A stretch of 64,000 nt of DNA from Halodesulfovibrio marinisediminis DSM 17456 (GCF_900129975.1 NZ_FSRG01000004.1:248001-312000), one strand, 5' to 3'. Positions 44,836-53,588 are shown, counted from the stretch's first letter. Made by a program: numbers and translations. Notes: generated by a model not told the origin, from the letters alone.

Positions 44836-45531
44836 ATGAACAAAACAACTTCCGCACATCCTAGTGAGCAGCTGAAAATATATGAACAGGTAGTGTTGCG
44901 TATTCAGGAAATGCTGCGAACAGGAACTCTTACCGTTGGTGATAAGCTTCCTCCGGAGCGTGACTTGGCAAGCACGTTTCAGGTGTCACGCAGTTCTATT
45001 CGCGAGGCTATCCGTTCCCTTCAGGAAAAGGGGATTGTTGAGAGCAGACGCGGCAACGGTACTTTTGTTGTAAATACAGGTGATATCCTAGAGCCTCTTG
45101 CAGAGGCTGTGACAGAGCAGCGTATTTATCTATTACAGATTATGGAATTTAGGCAGGCAATTGAGCCCGCAATGGCAGGACTGGCTGCACGAAATGCTAC
45201 GCCGGAACAGTTGAAAGAGATTGCTGCCATAATGAAAGAAAAAGCACCGGAGCCTCCTGAAGGGGATCCGTGGGAAAAGGACATCCGTTTCCATTGTGCC
45301 ATTGCCAAGGCTTCTGGAAATCCGCTTTTTGAGCAGGCTCTTTTAAATGCAAGCACAGCATTGGAAGAAACACGGCAGGCACCGTTGCAGACTCCGGAAC
45401 GCAGGGCACAGTCGTGCTCTATGCATAAAGAAATTTTTAGCGCTATCGTTGCTGGTGATGAAACATTGGCGACAGAATGTATGCGCAAGCACCTTGAACA
45501 GGTGCACGGCATGCTTTTTACAACAGAATAA
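44836..45531 (+). CDS. GntR/FadR-family regulator, LldR-like
   Basis: The start is the ATG at 44836 behind AAAGGA, giving 231 residues; the longer frame would run through the terminator. The N-terminal winged helix is 'GDKLPPERDLASTFQVSRSSIREAIRSLQEKGIVESRRGNGTFV', and the C-terminal FCD ligand-binding domain includes 'IMEFRQAIEPAMAGLAARNAT', 'DIRFHCAIAKASGNPLF' and 'MHKEIFSAIVAGD', whose Asp/His residues bind metal. It lies downstream of paired TGGTCnGACCA palindromes and upstream of an alpha-hydroxy-acid oxidising enzyme, so lactate-responsive repression is likely. Confidence 0.88.
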   Translation: MNKTTSAHPSEQLKIYEQVVLRIQEMLRTGTLTVGDKLPPERDLASTFQVSRSSIREAIRSLQEKGIVESRRGNGTFVVNTGDILEPLAEAVTEQRIYLLQIMEFRQAIEPAMAGLAARNATPEQLKEIAAIMKEKAPEPPEGDPWEKDIRFHCAIAKASGNPLFEQALLNASTALEETRQAPLQTPERRAQSCSMHKEIFSAIVAGDETLATECMRKHLEQVHGMLFTTE

Positions 45532-45590
45532 ATAACCGCATGTCTGATGCGGCTCACAAATCAACCACAACAACCTAGTAAGGAAATGTT

Positions 45591-46613
45591 ATGCAAGAAG
45601 TTCGTAAAGAAGCCCGTGAACGTATGAAAGGCTACTGCCGAGTTTGTAAAGAATGTGACGGACGCGCTTGCGCGGGGGAAGTACCAGGAATGGGTGGTCT
45701 TGGTACCGCTGCATCATTCAAAAGCAACGTAGAGGCTCTGGCAGACTATAAACTGCGTATGCGCACTATTCATGATGTTTCCGAACCTGATACAAACACC
45801 ACTGTCCTTGGATATGATTTGTCCATTCCTGTATTTGCAGCACCTATTGGTGGTGTATCATTTAATATGGGCGGCAAGATATCTGAAGAAGACTATATTA
45901 TCTCCAAGCTTAAAGCGTGTGATGCTAATGGTATTGTAGGCTGTACAGGCGATGGTGTTCCTCCATTTATTTCTGATTCCGGATTTGAAGCGCTCAGAGC
46001 TGTAAATGGCAAAGGAATTCCGTTTATTAAGCCTTGGGAAGGTGATGAGTTCTTTGAAAAAATCGAAAAAGCTGCTGAGACAGGCTGTACAACCTTTGGA
46101 ATCGACATTGATGCTATCGGTCTTATTACTCTTGCAAAAATGGGACGTCCTGTTGCGCCGCGCGGCGTAGAGCGTTTACGAGCCCTTATCGAGCGTATTC
46201 CGGGTCAAGTTCTTCTTAAAGGTGTTATGACAGAAGAAGACGCGTTGGCAGCTGCTGAAGCAGGTGCAGCCGGTATTGTTGTATCTAACCACGGCGGTCG
46301 TGTTCTTGATCATACTCCAGGTTCTGCGCATGTGCTCCCGGGTATTGCGGAAGCTGTTAATGGTGAGATTGCTGTGTTGGTCGATGGTGGTATTCGAACC
46401 GGTGCTGACATTCTTAAAATGATCGCTCTTGGGGCAGACGCAGTTATGATCGGTCGTCCATTCTCCATTGCAACTGTCGGCGGCCTTGAAGAAGGTGCTT
46501 CAAAGTATATTCAGCAGATTGCAGGAGAGTTGAAGTCCGCAATGGTTCTTACAGGTTGTGAGTCCATTGAAGATGTAAATGCTAACATTATTACTGACGT
46601 TCTTGGCCAGTAA
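45591..46613 (+). CDS. FMN-dependent alpha-hydroxy-acid oxidising protein
   Basis: A 340-residue TIM-barrel flavoprotein of the lactate/glycolate oxidase family. 'PVFAAPIGGVSFNMGG' and 'FGIDIDAIG' contact FMN; 'VVSNHGGRVLDHTPGSAHVLPGIA' holds the catalytic His and substrate Arg; 'VLVDGGIRTGADILKMIALGADAVMIGRPF' binds the phosphate. The N-terminus has a cysteine cluster 'CRVCKECDGRACAGE', typical of the anaerobic branch. It probably oxidises L-lactate or another 2-hydroxy acid. The regulator gene lies 59 bp upstream, and AAGGAAATGTT precedes the ATG. Confidence 0.9.
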   Translation: MQEVRKEARERMKGYCRVCKECDGRACAGEVPGMGGLGTAASFKSNVEALADYKLRMRTIHDVSEPDTNTTVLGYDLSIPVFAAPIGGVSFNMGGKISEEDYIISKLKACDANGIVGCTGDGVPPFISDSGFEALRAVNGKGIPFIKPWEGDEFFEKIEKAAETGCTTFGIDIDAIGLITLAKMGRPVAPRGVERLRALIERIPGQVLLKGVMTEEDALAAAEAGAAGIVVSNHGGRVLDHTPGSAHVLPGIAEAVNGEIAVLVDGGIRTGADILKMIALGADAVMIGRPFSIATVGGLEEGASKYIQQIAGELKSAMVLTGCESIEDVNANIITDVLGQ

Positions 46614-46753
46614 GTTATTCGCTTCTGGCTACTGGGAGTGACTTTTAGTTGAACTGTTAGGCTAAAAGCTTTTGCTGGATAAAACTAACAGCTCCTCCAT
46701 GTGCTTGTTAGGAACAAGGGAGAAGCCCTGCATGTCAGAGGTAGCAGAAAAAT
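46614..46753. other. Short intergenic stretch
   Basis: It holds TAAAAGCTTTTGCTGG and an inverted repeat CTAACAG...TTGTTAG, loosely like the tail of the dispersed repeat family and in the same position relative to a convergent gene. I do not count it as a copy. Confidence 0.3.
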
Positions 46754-46790
46754 AAAAAAGCCTCCGGCTATTTTTGCCGGAGGCTTTTTT
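46754..46790. terminator. Bidirectional terminator
   Basis: AAAAAAGCCTCCGGC pairs perfectly with GCCGGAGGCTTTTTT across a 7-nt loop, serving the hydroxy-acid oxidase gene and the convergent PEBP-family gene. Confidence 0.92.
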
Positions 46791-46798
46791 ATTTTTAG

Positions 46799-47251
46799 TT
46801 ATCGAGCATAAACACCGTAGAAGTGTGCTTTTTCGAGAATGTGTCCTTCCATAGCCCGTAGCAAATCCCCTTTACTGGAGCCCGGTTTAATCTGAAGGCG
46901 TCTATCAAGCGCATAGAGCTTGAAGTAGTAACGGTGCTGACCTGACGGTGGACAAGGGCCACCGTAGTAAGCATTTTTCCAACTGTTGAGACCGTGCCCA
47001 ACTCCTTTGAACGGATCAAACTGTTTTGGTGTATTTTCATCCAGTCCGGTGAGGTTTGGATTGATATTGAAAATCAGCCAATGATCCCAAACGCCAACGG
47101 GAGCATCTGGGTCATCACAGATGATTGCAAGGCTTTGGGTTCCAACCGGAATGTCTGACCACTCCAAAGGCGGCGAAATATCTTCGCCATCGCAGGTATA
47201 TTTTGCTGGAATTTTATCTGTGTTGGCAAATGCTGGACTAAAAAACTTCAC
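46799..47251 (-). CDS. YbhB/YbcL-family (PEBP) protein
   Basis: I place the start at GTG 47251 because GGAG lies 6 nt upstream; an earlier TTG overlaps the MoeA end and lacks a site. The 150-residue product is a phosphatidylethanolamine-binding-protein fold: 'SPAFANTDKIPAKYTCDGEDISPPLEWSDIP', 'CDDPDAPVGVWDHWLIFNI' (the DPDAP and GxxxHW motifs) and 'YGGPCPPSGQHRYYFKLYALD'. Bacterial members are often called Raf-kinase-inhibitor-like, but the bacterial role is unknown. It starts one base after the MoeA-PBP stop, so the two are translationally coupled. Confidence 0.9.
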   Translation of the reverse strand: MKFFSPAFANTDKIPAKYTCDGEDISPPLEWSDIPVGTQSLAIICDDPDAPVGVWDHWLIFNINPNLTGLDENTPKQFDPFKGVGHGLNSWKNAYYGGPCPPSGQHRYYFKLYALDRRLQIKPGSSKGDLLRAMEGHILEKAHFYGVYAR

Positions 47252-47252
47252 A

Positions 47253-49199
47253 TTATTCTCCAAGGCCGATTCCCGGCTCCATAATAGTTCCTGTCAAAGA
47301 AGTCTCGTATCCGCCTAGTGCTTCAATACGTGCTTTGAATGTTGGAGATTGTAGCAAATTAAGAACTGCTTGTACCTGCGGAGTTTCTAAGTATGCAGTC
47401 GGGATAATGAGGTCGTATCGTTCGCGTGCAAGCGGTACAAAATCCAGATCAAGCGCTTTGGCAGCTGCAAAGATACCAAGTCCGGTATCAACAGCACCAG
47501 TAAGCACGTTCACGGCTACTGCCATGTGCGTAAACTCTTCTTTATCATACCCGGTCACAGATGCAGGAGAAATATTGGCTTCTTTCAGATGATAATCAAA
47601 AAGAATACGAGTTCCAGCGCCGCGCTGTCTGTTGAGGAAACGGATGGAACCGTCTGCAATGTCTTTAATAGACTGAATGTTTTTCGGGTTTCCTTTAGGG
47701 ACAATGAATCCCTGATGGCGAATAGCAAGGTTTACGAGGGTAATGTCAGTATCCGGAAGGTACTTTTTAATGAACGGGAAGTTGTAGTCATTGGTTTCCG
47801 GATCAAACAGATGTGCACCTGCCAAGTGGCAGGAACCATTTTTAATGGCAAGAATACCGCCCATGGAACCAACGTGGCTGGAAGCAAGGCGCATTGGTGT
47901 GTCCAGCCCCATAAGTTCGTCAGACAAAATATCAAGAGTGTTGTCATGACTACCTACGGTAACAAGCACTTCATCGAGGCGCTTTTCTTCTACGAGAAGT
48001 TCCGTATGTACAATGGAGTTCTGATCAATGCCTTCAGCTTGGGCAGGAATGCGGCCTACACCCTGAGCCCGGGACATTGTAGTGATGCAACCGGCACCGC
48101 GTGCGAGCGGAGTAGCTACATACTTGTCCCCAACTTTACCCACAGAAAGGCGCAGGAATTCCTCAACACCAAGCTTTGAAGGGACCTTTCGGGTAAGCTC
48201 TGCGTCAACCACAGGTCTGGCAGGAACCGGCTTGCGGCTGATCCATGAAATGAGTGGAGTAAGCAGTTCTTCAAAACATACAACAGCACTTACAGGGTAG
48301 CCCGGTGCGCCGGCAACGAGCTTGCCTTTGCAGACACCCAGCAGAGATGGCTTGCCCGGCATTGCGGCGACGCCATGAACAACTACTTCACCAAGTTTGG
48401 CGATAGTCGCACGGGTGAAGTCCTTAGAGCCAGCAGATGAACCCGCACAGATAATGACGAGATGGTATGGGTCGTTAAGTTTTTCTGCGACAGTTTTTTC
48501 CAGCAGTTCAGGCACGTCTGGTACAGGCGGAATGCGATCTACAATGCAGTCAAGATTGCGTGCCATGGCACCAAGCACCTGCGAATTGCTCTCGATTACT
48601 TGACCCGGTTTAGGCTCTGGACGTTTTTCAAAATCAAGTACCTCATCACCAGTCGGGATGATGCATACGTGTACTTTTTCCCATACACGTACTTCCCAGA
48701 TCCCAGCGCTCAATAACGCGCCGATATCGTACGGTGAAATCTGTTGGTTTTGCGGAAAAAGCAGCTCCGTTGCAACAATATCTTCCCCGATGCGGCGCAC
48801 ATGCTGCCACGGAAAAGCCGGAGTTTCGATCTCAACGGTGTTTTCATCAACAGAGATGACGTTTTCGATCATAATGACGGCGTCACGTCCTTCCGGAAGT
48901 GGGTTACCTGTGTTCACAGGCTCGTATGATTCGTCTTTTGTAAGGCGTAATGGTGCCCCTTCACGGGCGGTGAAGGTCTCTTTGGCAGTTACAGCAATTC
49001 CGTCCATTGCTGCGCTATGAAATGTCGGCGAGGAATATTCTGCAAATACTGCTTCAGACAAGACGCGTCCGGCAGCTTCGTGTGTCGGCACAATTTCACT
49101 TCGTAAAAGCATTTCTCTGTCGAGCGCAGCTTGCGTTTTAGCCACAGCTTCAGTCAGCGGGATTGTTTTAAGATATACGTTTCGTTTCGATGCAGTCAT
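47253..49199 (-). CDS. Molybdopterin molybdotransferase MoeA with PBP-like C-terminal domain
   Basis: A 648-residue fusion. Residues 1-410 are MoeA: 'SSPTFHSAAMDGIAVTA', 'PVNTGNPLPEGRDAVIMIE', 'WQHVRRIGEDI', 'PTGDEVLD', and 'IICAGSSAGSKDFTRATI' with 'GVAAMPGKPSLLG' and 'GAPGYPVSAVVCFEELL'. This part inserts molybdate or tungstate into MPT-AMP. Residues about 425-640 match a PBP-like domain ('SHVGSMGGILAIKNGSCHLAGAHLFDPETNDYN', 'RQRGAGTRILFDYHL'), related to oxyanion-binding proteins. The domain may bind molybdate or tungstate (inference). GAGGAAC precedes the ATG. Confidence 0.9.
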   Translation of the reverse strand: MTASKRNVYLKTIPLTEAVAKTQAALDREMLLRSEIVPTHEAAGRVLSEAVFAEYSSPTFHSAAMDGIAVTAKETFTAREGAPLRLTKDESYEPVNTGNPLPEGRDAVIMIENVISVDENTVEIETPAFPWQHVRRIGEDIVATELLFPQNQQISPYDIGALLSAGIWEVRVWEKVHVCIIPTGDEVLDFEKRPEPKPGQVIESNSQVLGAMARNLDCIVDRIPPVPDVPELLEKTVAEKLNDPYHLVIICAGSSAGSKDFTRATIAKLGEVVVHGVAAMPGKPSLLGVCKGKLVAGAPGYPVSAVVCFEELLTPLISWISRKPVPARPVVDAELTRKVPSKLGVEEFLRLSVGKVGDKYVATPLARGAGCITTMSRAQGVGRIPAQAEGIDQNSIVHTELLVEEKRLDEVLVTVGSHDNTLDILSDELMGLDTPMRLASSHVGSMGGILAIKNGSCHLAGAHLFDPETNDYNFPFIKKYLPDTDITLVNLAIRHQGFIVPKGNPKNIQSIKDIADGSIRFLNRQRGAGTRILFDYHLKEANISPASVTGYDKEEFTHMAVAVNVLTGAVDTGLGIFAAAKALDLDFVPLARERYDLIIPTAYLETPQVQAVLNLLQSPTFKARIEALGGYETSLTGTIMEPGIGLGE

Positions 49200-49526
49200 A
49201 TGTTCCTCGCGGTAATTTTTTTAATCGATGAGCATAATACATGTTTTAAAACGGTAATAAAAGTGGCCGAGACTCAGTTATATTCGGGCATAATTGAAGT
49301 TACCGTTCATAAGTTTATGCAATTTTCTGTGTATCTTATAGAAAAAGAAGAGGTTTTTATTATTAAAAATGGAAATAATGATTGATCATGAAGCATGTGG
49401 CTGCTCTTGTAATGAATCAAAAAAAACTTATGGACTATATAAAATTTATTAAGTTGCTTACTCGTACCGCTTAGGTATGATGCAGCTTCCTCGCATAACG
49501 CGTGACCTATATGCGTTAATGCTGTG

Positions 49527-49635
49527 TTTTCCGGACACACCTGTTCCGTAAATGTGTTCGGAAAACTCGGCAATAGCTCTTATATCCTGAAAGACAAAAA
49601 ACCTGCTTTAACTGTAAGTTAAAGCAGGTTTTTTT
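49527..49635 (+). ncRNA. Candidate small RNA with own terminator
   Basis: The 13-bp hairpin at 49527-49565 (one mismatch) is followed 30 nt later by a perfect 17-bp stem and a T7 run. No protein gene on this strand precedes them within several kb; the nearest gene upstream (MoeA-PBP) runs away on the minus strand. The 5' end is not defined. Confidence 0.4.
49596..49635 (+). terminator. Strong intrinsic terminator, no gene upstream
   Basis: AAAAAACCTGCTTTAAC pairs perfectly with GTTAAAGCAGGTTTTTT; loop TGTAA. Confidence 0.9.
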
Positions 49636-49909
49636 ATGCTGTAATATGCATGTTAGATATTGCTTTTCGTTTTTTTGAAAAAGTTACTGCAAAAAAGTGT
49701 TGTGCACGCTTTTTTTCTTGTGATATTTTTCATTTTATTTACTTAAGAGCAGAAGTTATCTACAAATGTTGTTATAGCTTATAGTAAGTAATAAATTTAC
49801 ATGAGCACGTACTGTATGAACGCATCTCCCATGCTTACTTAATTACGCCACAGAGTACATGGGTCTATTCAGTACATCCCTACCCAGGAATCCATTGGTT
49901 TTCCTACCC

Positions 49910-49953
49910 AAAAAGACTAATTCTCTTATTCTGCTGAGAATTAGTCTTTTTTT
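49910..49953 (+). terminator. Second orphan terminator
   Basis: AAAAAGACTAATTCTC and GAGAATTAGTCTTTTT form a 16-bp stem with a 10-nt loop and a run of Ts. No protein gene lies between it and the previous terminator. Confidence 0.85.
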
Positions 49954-50178
49954 ATATCTATTCATTATATCTTTATTATCCAATTGCTACAGATTGGTTA
50001 GCAAGTTATGCTTGGAAATATCTTACAAAAACCGTTCCTTATCGATGCATAGCTATAAAAGAACGTACTGTTCTTTGAAGCTGAAGAGAAAAGTATGTTT
50101 TTTTATTCTTTGTATAAAAATGTAGTGGTATCGATACAGGATTTTCGCATAAACTCTGCTGTTACATGGGAGTAATAT

Positions 50179-50601
50179 ATGGAAATAAAGAAGATTTTGT
50201 TACCGGTAGATGGGTCGGATTATTCTCTCAATGCTGCTGCAGAAGCTATTTATCTGTCAAAAGAATTCAGCGCAGAAATAATATTGCTCTATTGCAGCGA
50301 GACCTTCCAAAATTTGAAGCAGTTTAAAGACTTTTCCAAGGAGTCTTTAGAAATTGCAAACCAGGTATTAGCACCCGTGCGTGAGATGATGGAAGAAGCA
50401 GGGGCTCATTATCTTGAACATGTTATTGATAGTTCACCGAGTGAAGAGATTCCACGCATGGCGGAAAGGGAAAAAGTGGATTTGATTGTTATGGCTCCAC
50501 GTGGAACCAACCCCCTTGCGTCTATCTTGCTTGGCAGCGTAACAACGCGTGTGCTTAAGCAGGCACCGTGTAATGTACTTGTAGTTCATGCAAGGTCATA
50601 A
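50179..50601 (+). CDS. Universal stress protein (UspA family)
   Basis: A 140-residue single-domain Usp. It starts MEIKKILLPVDGSDYSLNAAAEA, the conserved first strand and Asp, and ends 'DLIVMAPRGTNPLASILLGSVTTRVLKQAPCNVLVVH'. The nucleotide loop usually reads GxxGx9GS/T; here RGTNPLASILLGSV keeps the GS end but alters the first glycine pair, so ATP binding is uncertain. Usp proteins support survival under stress; the mechanism is unclear. Monocistronic, ending in a large hairpin. Confidence 0.9.
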   Translation: MEIKKILLPVDGSDYSLNAAAEAIYLSKEFSAEIILLYCSETFQNLKQFKDFSKESLEIANQVLAPVREMMEEAGAHYLEHVIDSSPSEEIPRMAEREKVDLIVMAPRGTNPLASILLGSVTTRVLKQAPCNVLVVHARS

Positions 50602-50626
50602 CACTTCACTCTTTTTATAAATAACG

Positions 50627-50693
50627 AAAAGGTCGATTCTGTTTTCCGGCAGCCCCGCTATGTGGACTTGCCAGTGGTTAGAATCGACCTTTT
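50627..50693 (+). terminator. Large-loop terminator after usp
   Basis: AAAAGGTCGATTCT (50627-50640) and AGAATCGACCTTTT (50680-50693) form a 14-bp stem enclosing 39 nt. Confidence 0.75.
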
Positions 50694-50728
50694 ACTTTAC
50701 ACAGTTGTGGAATTCAGAATTTGAACGC

Positions 50729-51021
50729 AAAAGAGTCCGGAGTTCAGAACTAGTAACCATCGGCTGAACCCCGGACTCTTTTGAGGAGCTTCGGCAGCAT
50801 TTCGCCCATTGAATGCTACCGAAGAATGTGCAACACGCAGCGCTAAGCCGTTAAAAAGAACGACTTATGCCAGATGATGTATATGTCAGATTCATCCGGC
50901 AAACTGCGATAGAAGCTAGTACGGGGGTACCATCTTCCATCAGTCATTTTCCGGAAGCGGTTACACTACGCAAGGGTAGCGAACACTCTCTACTCTCGGG
51001 ATGTCGAGTAATTTAGTAGAG
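50729..51021 (+). ncRNA. Candidate structured RNA region
   Basis: Four further hairpins occur in a row without any reading frame: 50729-50782 (AAAAGAGTCCGG...CCGGACTCTTTT with inner GTTCAG/CTGAAC), 50789-50824 (CTTCGG.AGCATT/AATGCT.CCGAAG), 50869-50900 (GCC.GATGA/TCATC.GGC) and 50988-51021 (CTCTACTCTCG with CGAG and AGTAGAG). No known family recognised; strand uncertain. Confidence 0.4.
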
Positions 51022-51098
51022 TACATCTGAATTAACTTTGTAAACGGTTTCAGCGTGACTGTAAAGCTATCCTTTTCATTTGGGAAGAACAAATTAAT

Positions 51099-51148
51099 AA
51101 AAAAAATTGCCGCAAGGAATTTTAATGAAAAATTCTTTGCGGCAATTT
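51099..51148 (-). terminator. Terminator of the Na/Pi gene
   Basis: On the minus strand a stem of about 18 bp around TTGCCGCAA (AAATTGCCGCAAAGAATTTT with its partner, one mismatch) is followed by TTTTTTTTATT. Confidence 0.85.
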
Positions 51149-51167
51149 GTCTAACACATCGAAATAT

Positions 51168-51222
51168 AACTTAGATAGTTAAATGCTAGAGAGTGCTTCT
51201 GGCATTGTTTTCTATCTAAGTT
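51168..51222 (-). other. Second hairpin downstream of the Na/Pi gene
   Basis: AACTTAGATAG (51168-51178) and CTATCTAAGTT (51212-51222) are perfect inverted repeats enclosing an inner ATGCTAGA/TTCTGGCAT hairpin. It begins 20 bp past the stop codon and may stabilise the mRNA 3' end. Confidence 0.45.
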
Positions 51223-51242
51223 GTTAGCAGGAGGTGTATTAC

Positions 51243-52421
51243 CTACTGTGCAAGCATGATGAATGTAGCAGGGAGTAAGAAGAATACACCTAGAACATAA
51301 CAAGCTGCATAGCGCTTTTTGCGTCCTGCGTAGTCAGCAAGCCATTCAGCACAGCGTGGTGGGATTTCACGCATGAATGGAAGGCAGAAGATAACCAGCA
51401 CGCCGGCAATGTTAAAGAGCAGATGAACAAAGGCAATTTGTAGGGCAAACATGCTGTTGCCACCAATTACAGCAGTTGCAGCAAGAAGGGCAGTAATACA
51501 AGTGCCGATGTTGCTTCCGAGAGTGAACGGGTAAATTTGACGCATGCTAAAGATGCCGGAGCCTACAAGCGGAATCATAAGACTGGTTGTGGTAGAAGAA
51601 GATTGAACAAGAACAGTAACAATCATACCGGAAGTGATGCCAGCAATCGGTCCGCGACCAATTGCCGCGTGCAGCATGTTTTTAGCGCGGCCTACCATGA
51701 GCTTTTTGAGTAGCTTGCCCATCATTGTGATAGCGCAGAAAATAAGACCGACCCCAAGTAGAGCAAGAATAACCCCCTGAACTTCAGGGGAGAATACGCC
51801 AAGCATACCTTTAAGCTGCCCGATAATTGGCTTGGTAATAGGCTTGATGAAGTTCATGCCTTTCATGCTCATAGAGCTTCCGCCTGCAAGCATAGAGGCG
51901 ATTGCATAACTGGACTTTTCAAGGAAGCCAGTAAACATTTCAAGCGGCAAGAAGATTGCAACTGCCATCAGGTTGAAAAAGTCATGTACGGTAGCTGCGG
52001 AAAAAGCGCGCTTAAATTCAGTGCTGCAACGCATGTGGCCAGCGCTGACGATAGTATTTGTAATTGTAGTACCAATATTTGCCCCCATTACCATCGGAAT
52101 TGCTAATGATACCGGAAGACCACCGGCAACAAGCCCAACGATAATAGAGGTAACTGTACTTGAAGACTGAATAAGTGCGGTACATACAGTACCGATAATA
52201 AGTCCGAGGAACGGATTGGATGCGAAAGCAAATAATGATTTTGCTTGGCCTGCTGTAGCAGTTTTAAAGCCGGCACCAATCATGCCAACGGCAAGCAGCA
52301 TACAGTATACAAGGGCCGCAACGGCAACCCAACGGCCAATGGCTTTAAGATTAAGCTTTTCAGAGTCTGTCACAGAAGACGCTTCGTGCGTCACTTCTGG
52401 AGAGTAAGTCATGTTAGGCAT
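51243..52421 (-). CDS. Na+/phosphate cotransporter family protein
   Basis: A 392-residue membrane protein with two inverted halves, each with the QSSS signature: 'TALIQSSSTVTSIIVGLVAGG...VMGANIGTTITNTI' and 'TVLVQSSSTTTSLMIPLVGSG...LGSNIGTCITALL'. This is the NptA/PNaS layout, importing phosphate with Na+. It lacks the C-terminal PhoU domain of the longer members. GGAG precedes the ATG at 52421. It has its own terminators. Confidence 0.92.
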   Translation of the reverse strand: MPNMTYSPEVTHEASSVTDSEKLNLKAIGRWVAVAALVYCMLLAVGMIGAGFKTATAGQAKSLFAFASNPFLGLIIGTVCTALIQSSSTVTSIIVGLVAGGLPVSLAIPMVMGANIGTTITNTIVSAGHMRCSTEFKRAFSAATVHDFFNLMAVAIFLPLEMFTGFLEKSSYAIASMLAGGSSMSMKGMNFIKPITKPIIGQLKGMLGVFSPEVQGVILALLGVGLIFCAITMMGKLLKKLMVGRAKNMLHAAIGRGPIAGITSGMIVTVLVQSSSTTTSLMIPLVGSGIFSMRQIYPFTLGSNIGTCITALLAATAVIGGNSMFALQIAFVHLLFNIAGVLVIFCLPFMREIPPRCAEWLADYAGRKKRYAACYVLGVFFLLPATFIMLAQ

Positions 52422-52763
52422 ACATGCTCCATAACGTATATCTAGGTGATCGACCCGAACTGCTCAGACACCCTTGCCTGCTTCTCGAGCCGTGCTCTTG
52501 ATAGACTTCTTATGTGACAGTTCTGTGACAGTTTTGCTGCAATGTGACTGCAGTCTGCGATGTAAGCTTCATTGCGTTAAAATTACGTGTTTTTTTTCTA
52601 AAATAATAACGTTCAAAAATATCGTTCTTTATGCTCAATCATTTTTACAGTATTGTGCGCGGATAGAACGTAAGTTATTTCAATGATTATCAGTAGATGT
52701 AATCTAAATTTTTGATTTCGTTATAGAGGCGTTACCCCTGATAAAGGGGGGTAAGGAGAAAAT
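52422..52763. other. Intergenic region between divergent genes
   Basis: About 340 bp, upstream of both the Na/Pi and the ferredoxin-nitroreductase genes. No gene, clear promoter pair or operator was recognised; AAGGAGA just before 52764 is the nitroreductase ribosome site. Confidence 0.35.
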
Positions 52764-53588
52764 ATGTTAAACTTTATTGTTGATAACGAGAAGTGTGTTC
52801 AGTGCAACCAGTGTGTAACAGACTGTCCGGCATCAATTATTCGCTTTGAGAGTGGAGTGCCAGCCATCGCTCCCTCACGTGAAGACCGTTGTCTTAAATG
52901 TATGCATTGTCTTGCGGTATGCCCAACAGCTGCTGTGTCTATATTAAATGTTACTCCTGAGGACTGTCTTCCGCTTAAAGGAAACATGCCTTCAGATCAT
53001 CAGCTCGAGACCCTCATGAAAGGTCGCCGTTCTGTTCGCCGGTTTAAGCAGGAAAATGTTGAGAAAGACCTCATCGACAGACTCATTACTCTTTCTGCTA
53101 ATGCGCCAACTGCGAAGAATGCCATGCAGCTTCAATTCTCCGTTGTGGATGACTTGGACGTAATGCGGAAAATTTCAAAGCATACATACAAGCTTGTTGC
53201 AGAAGCTGTGGCAGACCATCGGGTTCCAGAAGAGATGTCACACTTCCGTGCACTTAGTCGAGCCTATGCAGAAGGCTTTGATATTGTCTTTAGAAAAGCT
53301 CCGCATATGCTTGTTGTGTCTTCACCGACAACTGGCTCTTCACCAATGATCGATGTTGGTATTGCGCTTACGCATTTTGATTTAGCTGCAACGAATGCAG
53401 GACTCGGTAGCTTATGGTGTGGGTTTGCCATGCAGGCTTTCACACATTTTGTACCTGAGTACAAAGAGATTCTTGGTATTCCGGAGGATCATAACGCTGC
53501 ATACTCTATTATGTTCGGAAAGCCTGCCGTTAAATATTATCGTGCTGTGGATCGTAGATTCCAAGCAATCCATCGTGTAAAGTTTTAG
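52764..53588 (+). CDS. Ferredoxin-nitroreductase fusion protein
   Basis: A 274-residue protein with two domains. Residues 1-65 are a 2[4Fe-4S] ferredoxin with 'CVQCNQCVTDCPASI' and 'CLKCMHCLAVCPTAAV'. Residues 80-274 are an FMN nitroreductase: 'RRSVRRFKQENV', 'ANAPTAKNAMQLQFSVV', 'APHMLVV', and 'AATNAGLGSLWCGFAMQAF'. The fusion suggests it takes electrons from a ferredoxin partner to reduce a nitro, quinone or related compound. Clostridial and Desulfovibrio genomes have several such proteins with unknown substrates. AAGGAGA precedes the ATG. Monocistronic. Confidence 0.93.
   Translation: MLNFIVDNEKCVQCNQCVTDCPASIIRFESGVPAIAPSREDRCLKCMHCLAVCPTAAVSILNVTPEDCLPLKGNMPSDHQLETLMKGRRSVRRFKQENVEKDLIDRLITLSANAPTAKNAMQLQFSVVDDLDVMRKISKHTYKLVAEAVADHRVPEEMSHFRALSRAYAEGFDIVFRKAPHMLVVSSPTTGSSPMIDVGIALTHFDLAATNAGLGSLWCGFAMQAFTHFVPEYKEILGIPEDHNAAYSIMFGKPAVKYYRAVDRRFQAIHRVKF

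Larger units (their letters stand above)
49200..50178. other. Long intergenic region with two orphan terminators
   Basis: About 980 bp without a credible protein gene; the longest frame (around 49859) has no ribosome site and a random look. It contains a hairpin TTTTCCGGACACA/TGTGTTCGGAAAA at 49527-49565 and two strong plus-strand terminators, so one or two small RNAs may be made here. Confidence 0.45.

Noticed and set aside
49859-50125. 88-aa plus-strand frame before usp
   Set aside because: It runs through the terminator hairpin at 49910-49953, has no ribosome site and an improbable composition.
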